Positions 1-8,284 of a DNA stretch of 29,921 nt are shown piece by piece (position 1 is the first letter of the stretch; each line of letters starts with the position of its first letter). Origin of the DNA: a virus; the IMG/VR virus record IMGVR_UViG_3300021961_000424, positions 1-29,921 of that record; one strand, given 5' to 3'. The notes under the pieces were generated by a model, which was not told where the DNA came from, searched no databases, and saw nothing but the letters and a program-made list of their open reading frames with translations. Position numbers and translations under genes: made by a program.

Positions 1-1
1 T

Positions 2-379
2 CTGCGTCTTAAGTCATCTGCACTTCAGGCAGTTATGTTACTGAGATCTCTACAGGCAGTAACGAACGATAACACGAATGTATATTGGAGACTTTTTGAG
101 AATGCAACTTTGACTGGTGCGAGTTGGGCAGATCATCCAGACTCAAACTCCTTTATGCAATATGATACTACAGCAACTGCACTCACTGGAGGACAAGCAC
201 TTCTTTCAGGATTTACGATTTCTGGTGGTGCCTCTCTGGTTAATGTTGATGATAAAGCAGCACTTCAAATTGGTAGAAGTGGTATTGGTACAATTAGCGA
301 TACTTATACTCTTGCTTGTGCTGCTCCCAACACCAACAAAAAAGCACTCGCAGTACTTAACTGGATTGAACAAAGGTAA
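2..379 (+). CDS. 3' end of unidentified gene, probably structural
   Basis: The reading frame is open from the window edge to TAA at 377-379, so this is the C-terminal 125 residues of a longer protein whose start lies outside. An internal ATG at 35 is in frame but has no reason to be the start. The sequence is rich in Gly, Thr, Ala and Ser and has no catalytic motif that I recognise. It ends with an Asn/Lys-containing stretch and the tail NWIEQR. It sits immediately before the terminase large subunit. In T4 that position belongs to the small terminase gp16, but this C-terminus does not look like gp16. Cyanophages often carry extra structural genes here, so a virion protein is an inference from composition and place. 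No function is assigned. Confidence 0.6.
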   Translation: MRLKSSALQAVMLLRSLQAVTNDNTNVYWRLFENATLTGASWADHPDSNSFMQYDTTATALTGGQALLSGFTISGGASLVNVDDKAALQIGRSGIGTISDTYTLACAAPNTNKKALAVLNWIEQR

Positions 380-384
380 TTTTT

Positions 385-2037
385 ATGACTGATAATGTAT
401 ATCTTGGTAATCCAAATTTAAAAAAAGCAAATACCGCAATTGAGTTTACTCAAGAGCAAATTCTTGAGTTTATGAGATGTAAAGATGATCCTGTTTATTT
501 TGCCAACAATTATGTAAAGATTGTTTCTCTTGATGAAGGTCTTACTCAGTTTCATCCATATCACTTTCAAGAAAGGTTAATTAACAACTTCCATGAAAAC
601 AGATTTAATATCTGCAAGATGCCTCGTCAGACAGGCAAATCTACAACTGTCGTATCTTATCTGCTCCACTATGCAGTTTTTAACGATAGTGTTAATATTG
701 GCATCCTCGCTAACAAGGCAGCAACAGCAAGAGAACTTCTGAGTAGGTTACAAACTGCATACGAAAACCTGCCAAAGTGGATGCAACAAGGTATCATATC
801 ATGGAACAAAGGTAGTCTGGAGTTAGAAAATGGCAGTAAGATATTGGCAGCTTCTACGTCTGCAAGTGCTGTCAGAGGTATGTCATTTAACATCCTCTTT
901 CTCGACGAGTTCGCGTTCGTCCCGAATCACGTTGCTGACTCGTTCTTTGCCTCTGTGTATCCTACTATTACTTCTGGTAAAAACACAAAAGTAATTATTG
1001 TATCCACACCACACGGTATGAATCACTTCTACCGTATGTGGCATGATGCTGAGAAGAAAAAGAATGAATATGTGCCAACTGACGTTCACTGGTCGGAAGT
1101 TCCTGGTAGAGATGCTAAATGGAAAGAGACTACTATTGCCAACACTTCTGAGCAGCAGTTTAAGGTTGAGTTTGAGTGTGAGTTCTTAGGATCGGTTGAT
1201 ACTCTAATTGCACCAAGCAAACTTAGAACACTGATATATGATAATCCAATTCAAAGAAATGCTGGTTTGGATGTTTATGAACCGTCTAAAGATGATCATG
1301 ATTATGTAATGACAGTTGATGTGGCAAGAGGAGTTGGAGAAGACTACTCTGCGTTTGTTGTTGTTGATATCACTGAGTTTCCTCATAGAGTCGTTGCCAA
1401 ATATAGAAACAATGATATCAAACCGATGCTATTTCCAAACATCATATATGAAGTAGCAAAAAATTATAATAGTGCATACATTTTATGTGAAGTAAATGAT
1501 ATTGGAGATCAAGTAGCAAGCATCATTCAATATGATCTTGAATATCAAAATCTATTGATGTGTTCTATGCGTGGTAGAGCAGGGCAGATTGTTGGTCAAG
1601 GATTCTCTGGCAAGAAAACACAACTGGGTGTTAAGATGTCCAAGACCGTAAAGAAAGTTGGATCACTTAATCTTAAGACACTCATTGAAGAAGATAAGTT
1701 AATCTTCAATGATTATGAAATTATATCAGAATTAACTACCTTCATCTCAAAACACAATTCATTTGAGGCAGAAGAAGGATGTAACGATGACCTTGCAATG
1801 TGTCTTGTCATTTATGCATGGTTGGTCCAAATGGACTACTTCAAAGAGTTGACTGATCAAGATGTTAGGAAAAGATTATATGAAGAACAAAAAAACCAAA
1901 TTGAACAGGATATGGCACCATTTGGATTTATGGATGATGGTTTAGGTGCGGATAGTTTTACTGATAGTGATGGTGATAGATGGTTTAATGCAGATGAATA
2001 TGGTGATCGATCCTTTATGTGGGAGTACTTGTCATAA
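385..2037 (+). CDS. gp17: Terminase large subunit (DNA packaging ATPase/nuclease)
   Basis: This is the motor that pumps phage DNA into proheads through the portal and cuts the concatemer. The N-terminal ATPase has a Walker A at about residues 80-88 (PRQTGKST), a Walker B at 171-176 (LFLDEF) and the coupling motif STPHG at 207-211. The C-terminal RNase H-like nuclease shows the expected three acidic residues: D312 in TVDVARG, E369 in CEVND and D468/D469 in CNDDLA. The length of 550 residues compares with 610 in T4. The start ATG follows an AAAGG-type ribosome site at about 373-377. The stop codon shares its last A with the ATG of the next gene (TAATG), which suggests translational coupling. 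All motor and nuclease residues look intact. Confidence 0.97.
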   Translation: MTDNVYLGNPNLKKANTAIEFTQEQILEFMRCKDDPVYFANNYVKIVSLDEGLTQFHPYHFQERLINNFHENRFNICKMPRQTGKSTTVVSYLLHYAVFNDSVNIGILANKAATARELLSRLQTAYENLPKWMQQGIISWNKGSLELENGSKILAASTSASAVRGMSFNILFLDEFAFVPNHVADSFFASVYPTITSGKNTKVIIVSTPHGMNHFYRMWHDAEKKKNEYVPTDVHWSEVPGRDAKWKETTIANTSEQQFKVEFECEFLGSVDTLIAPSKLRTLIYDNPIQRNAGLDVYEPSKDDHDYVMTVDVARGVGEDYSAFVVVDITEFPHRVVAKYRNNDIKPMLFPNIIYEVAKNYNSAYILCEVNDIGDQVASIIQYDLEYQNLLMCSMRGRAGQIVGQGFSGKKTQLGVKMSKTVKKVGSLNLKTLIEEDKLIFNDYEIISELTTFISKHNSFEAEEGCNDDLAMCLVIYAWLVQMDYFKELTDQDVRKRLYEEQKNQIEQDMAPFGFMDDGLGADSFTDSDGDRWFNADEYGDRSFMWEYLS

Positions 2038-2240
2038 TGGATGAAGATCAACCAATCAAGTTGGATATTTCATTATGCTTTCAAATTGAGGACGTTAAAA
2101 TGCAATATGCTGCAATGGAAAAATATATGGAAGGAATGGATAAAGTAAGTTGGGAATATAGACATGCAGACAAAATTAAAACAGAGTTATATAGAGTAAT
2201 AGCACATCACAAATTTCATCACGAAAAAGAATCTGAATAG
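2037..2240 (+). CDS. Small conserved-type phage protein between gp17 and gp18
   Basis: The 67-residue product starts MDEDQPIKLD. An in-frame upstream ATG at 2019 lies inside gp17, and I chose 2037 because it overlaps the gp17 stop as TAATG, the junction style used throughout this window. The protein is charged, has several Met, Tyr and His residues, and is predicted mostly helical from its heptad-like spacing. It has no signal peptide or membrane segment. I do not recognise a family. Its place within the late packaging and tail block suggests it is expressed late. It could be an assembly factor, but that is inference only. Confidence 0.7.
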   Translation: MDEDQPIKLDISLCFQIEDVKMQYAAMEKYMEGMDKVSWEYRHADKIKTELYRVIAHHKFHHEKESE

Positions 2241-2241
2241 T

Positions 2242-2472
2242 ATGGACTTAGATGGTCAGATTAAACTTGGTCACCTTCTTCTACAAGATAGAAAATGCAG
2301 AACATGTGGAGAGATAAAAAACCTTGTAGAAAGTTTTTATAGAACTCGCAAAGATAGGGGTCCAGTTGCATCTTCGTATTCATATGAATGTAAGGAATGT
2401 ACTATACAAAGAGTTGTCTGTAGTAGAATAACAAGCACTATATTTGACAGGTGGGAATATCCAGACTGGTAG
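2242..2472 (+). CDS. Small zinc-ribbon protein
   Basis: The 76-residue protein has two CxxC pairs, C19-x2-C22 (CRTC) and C50-x2-C53 (CKEC), about 28 residues apart, a typical single zinc site. The pattern KCRTCGEIK ... FYRTRKD ... YECKECTIQR resembles the zinc ribbon found at the N-terminus of phage HNH/endonuclease VII-type proteins. No nuclease residues follow, because the protein ends soon after. It may therefore be a stand-alone DNA- or RNA-binding ribbon. The start ATG is 1 base after the previous stop. The last bases are followed by the short gap leading to the sheath gene. The zinc site is seen directly; nucleic-acid binding is inferred. Confidence 0.75.
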   Translation: MDLDGQIKLGHLLLQDRKCRTCGEIKNLVESFYRTRKDRGPVASSYSYECKECTIQRVVCSRITSTIFDRWEYPDW

Positions 2473-2507
2473 TTCACGTCACGTTTCCCCTGCGAAAAGT
2501 GTCCTTT

Positions 2508-2516
2508 TAATAAATA
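2508..2516 (+). promoter_or_regulatory. Possible T4-type late promoter before gp18
   Basis: The gap 2473-2551 contains TAATAAATA, one base away from the TATAAATA late box, 36 bases before the sheath ATG. A GGAG ribosome site lies at about 2539-2542. The box is less perfect than the others in the window. Confidence 0.5.
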
Positions 2517-2551
2517 TTTTCAGATAAACTGAGATCACGGAGAATCAAAAC

Positions 2552-4759
2552 ATGGCGACTCCTCAATTATCTCCAGGCATATTGGTCAGGGAGGTTGATT
2601 TAACTGTAGGGAGAGCTGATAATGTCTTAGATAATATCGGTGCGATTGCTGGACCCTTCAAAATCGGACCCGTTGATGACCCAATTGATATTACTACAGA
2701 GCAAGAACTTATCAATACTTTTGGTAAGCCTCTGTCAACCGATGCTCAGTATGAGTACTGGATGAGTGCTTCATCTTTCTTGTCTTATGGAGGAATCCTG
2801 AAGGTTGTAAGAACAGACGATGCCCAACTCAACAATGCAAATGCTGGTGTTGGAATCGGATCAACTACTTCTCTGAAGATCACCAATTATGATGATTACG
2901 TAGGTTTCCATACCTCTGATACTTCATTCACTTATGCTGCCAAGAACCCCGGAACTTGGGGAAATGGACTTAAGGTTTGCACCATCGACGACTTTGCTGA
3001 TCAAAGAGTTGGTGTTTCAACTACAAGTCTTTCTCAAGCAGGAGCAACCATTGGTTTTGGTGTTACTGCAGCACTCACTAATGCAGTTATTCCTGGTGCT
3101 GGATCTACTTCTGGATTCACTGGATACCTGAAGGGTATCATTGTTGGACTTAACACAGACTCAACAGGTGGAAACAGCACTGTAGACGTTAAGGTTGTAA
3201 GTCGTGTAGAAACAGTTGGTGGAGGATCCACAGAAACTGCTGTTACATACCAAGAAGGATCTACAACAAGAGCATTTGGTACTAGTGTTGCTTTACACTT
3301 TGTTAATAACTCTGGTGTTAATAGTGAAGGGATTTCTGGAACGGCATTCACTCCAGCAACATCAGTTGATTGGTATGATCAACAAACTCTTGGATTGTCC
3401 AACGCAACAACTTATTGGAAGTCTCTTGCCCCAAGACCTACCACTAACGTATATGTAAGTGATAGACAAGGTAAGAACGACGGTATCCACGTTGTAGTTG
3501 TTGATGATAACGGATCTATCACAGGAATCAAAGGAAATCTGATCGAGAAGCATACCAACCTGTCTAAGGCAGGAGATGCAATCTCTAATGTAAATGCTCC
3601 TCAGAGAATCTACTATAAAGATTACCTTGCAGATTTCTCAGATAATGTTTATACTGGATACAATCCATCTCAAGGTGCTGATACTCAGTGGAACACATCT
3701 CCAAGAGCAACTGGATTCTCTACTGACTTTACCGCAGTATCGACCGCAGATGGTCTGTGGGGACAAAATGCACAGGGCGTAACGTTCTCAGGACTTGGCA
3801 ACAACACATACACTCTTGGTGGTGGTGTTGATTATTCGGCAGCAGGTGGAATGAAGGCAGATCTTTCTAGCCTGATTACTTCATACGGACTCTTTGCCAA
3901 CAAAGATGAAATTGAAGTCGATTACTTGATCATGGGTCCTGGTTGCGACACAGAAGCAGAGTCGCAAGCAAAAGCAAACTATCTGATCTCCGTTGCTGAA
4001 GATAGAAAAGACTGTATGGCAGTCATTGGACCTCATAGAGCAAATCTGGTTAATATTACAAATACCACCACACAAACAGACAACCTGATTAACTACTTCA
4101 GTTCTCTGTCTTCTTCGTCTTATGCAACATTTGATAGTGGTTATAAGTACACTTATGACAGATTCAATAACGAGTTCCGTTACGTTCCAACGAATGCTGA
4201 CGTTGCTGGTCTTATGACTCGCACCTCGATTGTTTCTTATCCTTGGTTCTCACCTGCTGGTCAACAGAGAGGTGTTGTCAACAATGCAATTAAACTTGCA
4301 TATAATCCCAATAAGGCACAAAGAGATCGTCTCTATCCTGCAAGAGTCAATTCCTTCGTCACTACACCTGGCGTCGGAACTCTCCTCTTCGGTGATAAGA
4401 CTGCACTCGGATATGCATCAGCATTCGATAGAATTAACGTTCGTCGTTTGTTCCTCACTATTGAGCAAGCACTGGAAAGAGCAGCACAAGCTCAACTCTT
4501 CGAACTCAACGATGAGTTAACCAGAGCAAACTTCAGAAACATCGTTGAACCATACCTCCGTGACATTCAGGCAAAGAGAGGTCTCTATGGATTCATGGTT
4601 GTTTGTGACAGCACAAACAATACTCCAGATGTTATTGATAATAATGAGTTTAGAGCAGACATCTTCCTGAAGCCTGCTAAGTCGATTAACTATGTAACAC
4701 TTACCTTCGTTGCTACCCGCACTGGTGTTAGCTTTGAAGAGGTAGTTGGCAGAGTTTGA
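2552..4759 (+). CDS. gp18: Contractile tail sheath protein
   Basis: This protein forms the contractile sheath around the tail tube. The N-terminus (PQLSPGILVREVDLTVG) is the hallmark of myovirus sheath proteins, followed by the GAIAGPFKIGP strand and a TEQELINTFGKP segment. The C-terminal third (positions about 3880-4759) holds the conserved sheath core: the LIMGPG strand, an AVIGPHRANL strand, the SYPWFSPAGQQRG loop, the RLYPARVNSF and GDKTAL stretches, and an RRLFLTIEQALERAAQ helix. It has 735 residues against 659 in T4. The extra length is probably in the variable middle domain, which is rich in Gly, Ser and Thr. It is followed after 35 bases by its tail partner gp19. Confidence 0.96.
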   Translation: MATPQLSPGILVREVDLTVGRADNVLDNIGAIAGPFKIGPVDDPIDITTEQELINTFGKPLSTDAQYEYWMSASSFLSYGGILKVVRTDDAQLNNANAGVGIGSTTSLKITNYDDYVGFHTSDTSFTYAAKNPGTWGNGLKVCTIDDFADQRVGVSTTSLSQAGATIGFGVTAALTNAVIPGAGSTSGFTGYLKGIIVGLNTDSTGGNSTVDVKVVSRVETVGGGSTETAVTYQEGSTTRAFGTSVALHFVNNSGVNSEGISGTAFTPATSVDWYDQQTLGLSNATTYWKSLAPRPTTNVYVSDRQGKNDGIHVVVVDDNGSITGIKGNLIEKHTNLSKAGDAISNVNAPQRIYYKDYLADFSDNVYTGYNPSQGADTQWNTSPRATGFSTDFTAVSTADGLWGQNAQGVTFSGLGNNTYTLGGGVDYSAAGGMKADLSSLITSYGLFANKDEIEVDYLIMGPGCDTEAESQAKANYLISVAEDRKDCMAVIGPHRANLVNITNTTTQTDNLINYFSSLSSSSYATFDSGYKYTYDRFNNEFRYVPTNADVAGLMTRTSIVSYPWFSPAGQQRGVVNNAIKLAYNPNKAQRDRLYPARVNSFVTTPGVGTLLFGDKTALGYASAFDRINVRRLFLTIEQALERAAQAQLFELNDELTRANFRNIVEPYLRDIQAKRGLYGFMVVCDSTNNTPDVIDNNEFRADIFLKPAKSINYVTLTFVATRTGVSFEEVVGRV

Positions 4760-4766
4760 TAGCATA

Positions 4767-4776
4767 ATCTAAATAA
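4767..4776 (+). promoter_or_regulatory. Late promoter-like box before gp19
   Basis: ATCTAAATAA lies between gp18 and gp19. The identical 10-mer recurs at 10876-10885, right after the gp23 terminator, which supports a real element. An ideal AGGAGG ribosome site follows at 4781-4786, 8 bases before the gp19 ATG. Confidence 0.6.
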
Positions 4777-4794
4777 CAAAAGGAGGATTAAAAA

Positions 4795-5364
4795 ATGCCA
4801 CATTCCATCGAGAAAATCAAATCAACTCTGATTGGGGGCGGTGCCCGCCCCAATCTTTTCCAGGTAGACTTAACTTCTTTTCCTGGTTCTGGTGATGCAT
4901 CTTATAGTTCTGATAACTTCTCAATTCTGTGTAAGGCAGCACAGTTACCTGCATCAAACGTAGCATCTATCGATGTTCCTTTTAGAGGAAGAATCTTTAA
5001 GGTTGCTGGTGATCGCACATTTGATACCTGGACCGTTACAGTCATCAACGATAACGATTTCGTTATCCGTACTGCAATGGAAGGCTGGATGCAACAAATT
5101 GCACAGTATGCTGATGGATCTGGTCTGCTCAACCCAGCAGATTATCAAGTTGATGCTGTTGTCAAACAGTTCAAGAGAATGCCATCCAACACAGGTGATG
5201 TAAGAGGTGAAGGTCTTGATACTGCCAAGAAATATAAGTTTTACGGTATTTTCCCAACTAATATTTCTGCTATCGATCTTTCATATGACACTGCAGACAC
5301 CATTGAAGAATTCACAGTAGAATTCCAGGTTCAGTATTGGTCTCCAGATAGTTCAGCAGATTGA
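4795..5364 (+). CDS. gp19: Tail tube protein
   Basis: This is the inner tube subunit that stacks inside the sheath. The N-terminus has the family pattern: a basic helix, then ARPNLFQVDLTSFPG, followed by the SILCKAAQLPASNVASIDVPFRGR strand pair that forms the tube beta-barrel. The sequence TWTVTVINDNDFVIRTAMEGWM is also characteristic of gp19-like tube proteins. The length of 189 residues compares with 163 in T4. A perfect AGGAGG precedes the ATG at good spacing, fitting a very highly expressed virion protein. It sits between gp18 and gp20, as in T4. Confidence 0.95.
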   Translation: MPHSIEKIKSTLIGGGARPNLFQVDLTSFPGSGDASYSSDNFSILCKAAQLPASNVASIDVPFRGRIFKVAGDRTFDTWTVTVINDNDFVIRTAMEGWMQQIAQYADGSGLLNPADYQVDAVVKQFKRMPSNTGDVRGEGLDTAKKYKFYGIFPTNISAIDLSYDTADTIEEFTVEFQVQYWSPDSSAD

Positions 5365-5378
5365 TCTATAAATAGATC
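5363..5378 (+). promoter_or_regulatory. Late promoter CTATAAATA inside an inverted repeat, before gp20
   Basis: A perfect late box, CTATAAATA, occupies 5366-5374. It is embedded in the symmetrical sequence GATCTAT-AA-ATAGATC (5363-5378), so a GATC site flanks the box on each side. The repeat begins within the gp19 stop codon. The gp20 ATG at 5401 has no clear ribosome site. Confidence 0.75.
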
Positions 5379-5400
5379 AGACTAAAGTTAACTTGTAATA

Positions 5401-7068
5401 ATGTCAAAATTATTTGGGTTCTCAATAGAGGACACTGAACCACTCTCACCGACAGCGGTCTCCCCCGTTCCTCCTAACAATGAGGACGGGGCTGACCACT
5501 ACATGAGTAGTGGTTTTTTTGGTTCATATGTAGACATAGAAGGTGTATATCGTACTGAGTTTGATCTCATTAAAAGATATCGTGAAATGGCACTTCACCC
5601 CGAAGCGGATAGTGCCATTGAAGATATTGTAAATGAAGCAATCGTTTCAGATTCAAACGATAGTCCCGTAGAGATTGAACTTTCCAATCTTAATGCCAGT
5701 GATGGTATCAAAAATAAAATTCGCAAAGAGTTTAAATATATTCTTGATCTTTTAGATTTTGACAAAAAGGCACACGAAATCTATCGTAACTGGTACATTG
5801 ACGGACGTATCTATTACCATAAGATTATCGATTTGAAGAATCCTCAAGAGGGAATTCAAGAGTTGCGTTATATTGACGCAATGAAGATGCGTTATGTTAG
5901 ACAGCAAAAGAAGAAACCGGGTGATAAAGGGGCATCTGCAGTATATAAACTAAAGAGTGATAATCCTATGGATTATGACTTCCCAGAAATCGAAGAATAT
6001 TTCATTTATAATCCAAAGTCAGTTTATCCAACTGGCAACCCCATGCAAACTGGGGCATCACAAGGAATTAAAATTGCAAGAGATGCAATCACATATTGCA
6101 CTTCTGGTCTTGTAGATAGAAATAAGGGATCAACTCTTTCATATCTTCACAAAGCAATCAAATCACTCAATCAACTTAGAATGATTGAGGACTCTCTTGT
6201 TATCTACAGATTGTCAAGAGCACCAGAACGTAGAATTTTCTATATTGATGTTGGCAATCTTCCTAAGGTAAAGGCAGAACAATATCTGCGTGATGTTATG
6301 ATGCGTTATCGTAACAAACTTGTCTATGATGCAAACACTGGAGAGATCCGTGATGACAAAAAATACATGGCAATGCTTGAGGACTTCTGGCTCCCAAGAA
6401 GAGAAGGTGGAAGAGGAACAGAAATTACAACCCTTCCAGGTGGACAAAATCTTGGTGAAATCACTGATATTGAGTATTTTAAAAAGAAATTATACAGGTC
6501 CCTTAATGTTCCCCCATCAAGAATGGATGGAGAAGGTGGGTTTAACTTGGGGAGATCTTCTGAGATCCTGAGGGACGAACTTAAGTTCACCAAGTTTGTT
6601 GGTCGTTTGAGAAAGAGATTCTCCAACATGTTTAATGACATGCTGAAGACTCAACTTATTCTTAAAAATATCATTACTCCTGAAGATTGGGAAGTCATGA
6701 GTGAGCATATCCAATATGACTTCCTTTATGACAATCACTTCTCAGAACTCAAAGAAGCAGAACTTCTTAACGAAAGACTGACTCTTGCTCAAACTGCAGA
6801 ACCATATATTGGTAAGTATTATTCTCAGGATTATGTAAGACGTAAGATTCTTCGTCAGACTGATATTGAGATTCTGGAGCAAGATAAGTTGATTGAGGAT
6901 GAAATCAAAAAAGGTATTATTCCTGATCCAAATGCACCAGTTGATCCTGAAACTGGTATGCCTTTAGATGGTGCTTCAGGTATGGACTTGGGTGCTCCAA
7001 TCATGGAACCAGAAATCGATGGATCAGCAGCAGAATCTCCAGAACTTCCCAAAGGTGGGGAGATATAA
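5401..7068 (+). CDS. gp20: Portal vertex protein
   Basis: The dodecameric portal starts prohead assembly and is the channel for packaging by gp17. The 555-residue length (T4 524) and the order 19-20-21-22-23 support the call. Segments typical of T4-type portals include the N-terminal LIKRYREMALHPEADSAIED, which links to AIVSD; the wing and stem sequence YRLSRAPERRIFYIDVGNLP at about residues 271-290; TGEIRDDK; and NVPPSRMD followed by NLGRSSEI. The C-terminus is an acidic, Pro-rich tail (EPEIDGSAAESPELPKG), as often seen in cyanophage portals. The stop TAA is part of a late promoter box for the next gene. Confidence 0.96.
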   Translation: MSKLFGFSIEDTEPLSPTAVSPVPPNNEDGADHYMSSGFFGSYVDIEGVYRTEFDLIKRYREMALHPEADSAIEDIVNEAIVSDSNDSPVEIELSNLNASDGIKNKIRKEFKYILDLLDFDKKAHEIYRNWYIDGRIYYHKIIDLKNPQEGIQELRYIDAMKMRYVRQQKKKPGDKGASAVYKLKSDNPMDYDFPEIEEYFIYNPKSVYPTGNPMQTGASQGIKIARDAITYCTSGLVDRNKGSTLSYLHKAIKSLNQLRMIEDSLVIYRLSRAPERRIFYIDVGNLPKVKAEQYLRDVMMRYRNKLVYDANTGEIRDDKKYMAMLEDFWLPRREGGRGTEITTLPGGQNLGEITDIEYFKKKLYRSLNVPPSRMDGEGGFNLGRSSEILRDELKFTKFVGRLRKRFSNMFNDMLKTQLILKNIITPEDWEVMSEHIQYDFLYDNHFSELKEAELLNERLTLAQTAEPYIGKYYSQDYVRRKILRQTDIEILEQDKLIEDEIKKGIIPDPNAPVDPETGMPLDGASGMDLGAPIMEPEIDGSAAESPELPKGGEI

Positions 7069-7071
7069 ATA
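7063..7071 (+). promoter_or_regulatory. Late promoter ATATAAATA overlapping gp20 stop
   Basis: A full TATAAATA late box. Its central TAA (7066-7068) is the gp20 stop codon. It lies 26 bases before the ATG of the gp67-like gene. Confidence 0.7.
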
Positions 7072-7097
7072 CCTACAGTCGTATACTATACAATTAA

Positions 7098-7280
7098 ATG
7101 GATGACCTTTTAGATATGATCATCGCTGATGAGTCACCATCTCAAATCAGTGACGCAATTAAAGATATTCTCTATGCAAAATCTGCTGAGAGAGTTGATG
7201 CATTTCGTCCTTTAGTATCAAATTCAATTTTTACTGGTGAAGATCAAATTGAATTTGAAACTGAAGAGGAAATTGACTGA
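7098..7280 (+). CDS. Putative prohead core protein, gp67-like
   Basis: The 60-residue product begins MDDLLDMIIADESPSQISDA, a short amphipathic helical region, and ends in an acidic tail (FETEEEID). A small protein with a helical N-terminus and acidic C-terminus between portal gp20 and protease gp21 is where T4 encodes gp67, an internal core protein needed for the scaffold. T4 gp67 is of similar size and also very acidic. The call rests mainly on position, size and charge; sequence similarity cannot be judged by eye. It has its own late promoter box, and its stop overlaps the next ATG (TGATG). Confidence 0.5.
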   Translation: MDDLLDMIIADESPSQISDAIKDILYAKSAERVDAFRPLVSNSIFTGEDQIEFETEEEID

Positions 7281-7552
7281 TGGTTTACATTCGCCACGAT
7301 GTAAATAATAATCCAGTTTCACCACAGCCTGGATTTACAACGGTTACTGGTCTTGGCGGAACCACTGGTTGGTCTACTGTGACCTATGAAAATTTCAATA
7401 CTGATTACATTGCATACACTTATAGCAGTGCTGCTGGAATCGGAACCAGAACACCATCAACATATCAACGTCATGATATAAACAATAATCCAGTTGGAGT
7501 TGGTTCATATCAAAGACATGGTATTAACAATAATCCTATAACAAGTCCATAA
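7280..7552 (+). CDS. Small protein with three RHD-NNNP repeats, function unknown
   Basis: The 90-residue protein contains three copies of a 9-10 residue motif: IRHDVNNNPVS near the start, QRHDINNNPVG at about residues 63-73 and QRHGINNNPIT near the C-terminus. Between copies 1 and 2 is a Gly/Thr/Tyr-rich spacer of about 50 residues. I do not recognise a family. The His, Asp and Asn clusters could form turns or bind metal, or could be short capsid- or scaffold-binding linear motifs. Its place between the gp67-like gene and gp21 suggests a head or core role. The ATG overlaps the previous stop by one base, so it is probably translated by coupling. Confidence 0.75.
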   Translation: MVYIRHDVNNNPVSPQPGFTTVTGLGGTTGWSTVTYENFNTDYIAYTYSSAAGIGTRTPSTYQRHDINNNPVGVGSYQRHGINNNPITSP

Positions 7553-7561
7553 CTATAAATA
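7553..7561 (+). promoter_or_regulatory. Late promoter CTATAAATA before gp21
   Basis: A perfect CTATAAATA immediately follows the upstream stop (7550-7552), 23 bases before the gp21 ATG. A second AATAAATA overlaps its 3' end. Confidence 0.75.
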
Positions 7562-7584
7562 ATAAATAAAGACCTGTTTTCACG

Positions 7585-8235
7585 ATGAAACTAATCAGAG
7601 AAGAAATAGAATCAGTAGAGTTTCTTGTCGAACAAAAGAACGGCAAGAAATCAATGTATATTGAAGGAGTTTTCCTTCAAGGAAACATCAAAAACCGTAA
7701 TGGTCGTATGTATCCTATGGAGACTCTTCGTCGTGAGGTTTCTCGTTATAATGAGAACCATGTTCTTGCAGGTAGAGCACTTGGTGAACTTGGTCACCCC
7801 GATGGTCCTACCGTCAACCTCGATAGAGTGTCTCATAAAATTGTATCTCTGAAAGAGAGTGGTTCTAACTTCATTGGTAAGGCAAAAATCCTCAACACAC
7901 CAATGGGTAAGATTGCATCTTCTCTGATTGAAGAAGGTGTAAAACTCGGAGTTTCTTCTCGTGGTATTGGTTCATTAAAGATGACCCGTGAGGGTGTTAA
8001 CATTGTCGGTGACGATTTTATGTTAGCAACTGCTGCTGATATTGTTGCCGATCCTTCTGCTCCTGATGCTTTCGTTGAAGGTATCATGGAAGGAAAAGAG
8101 TGGGTATGGGATGGTGGTATTCTTCGTGAAAAATATGCTGCAAAAACATACAAGCAGATCAATACTTTAGTTACTCAAAAACAACTTGATGAGCATAAGT
8201 TGAACTTATTCAACGATTTCTTATCTAATCTTTAA
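7585..8235 (+). CDS. gp21: Prohead core scaffold protein and maturation protease
   Basis: This serine protease is activated inside the prohead and degrades the scaffold (gp22, gp67-like) and trims gp23 before DNA packaging. The 216-residue length matches T4 (212). The family's active-site regions are visible: His71 in GELGHPDGP and Ser124/Ser125 in LGVSSRGIGSL. N-terminal GVFLQGNIKNRNGRMYP and ALGELGHP are typical of T4-type prohead proteases. The C-terminus (QKQLDEHKLNLFNDFLSNL) is a charged helix. It lies directly before its substrate genes 22 and 23. Confidence 0.95.
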   Translation: MKLIREEIESVEFLVEQKNGKKSMYIEGVFLQGNIKNRNGRMYPMETLRREVSRYNENHVLAGRALGELGHPDGPTVNLDRVSHKIVSLKESGSNFIGKAKILNTPMGKIASSLIEEGVKLGVSSRGIGSLKMTREGVNIVGDDFMLATAADIVADPSAPDAFVEGIMEGKEWVWDGGILREKYAAKTYKQINTLVTQKQLDEHKLNLFNDFLSNL

Positions 8236-8237
8236 TT

Positions 8238-8246
8238 TTATAAATA
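8238..8246 (+). promoter_or_regulatory. Late promoter TTATAAATA before gp22
   Basis: A TATAAATA box starts 3 bases after the gp21 stop. A GGAG ribosome site at about 8274-8277 precedes the gp22 ATG at 8285. Confidence 0.7.
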
Positions 8247-8284
8247 AATATAGTTTTAAATAACGGAAAAAACGGAGAGTTCAA

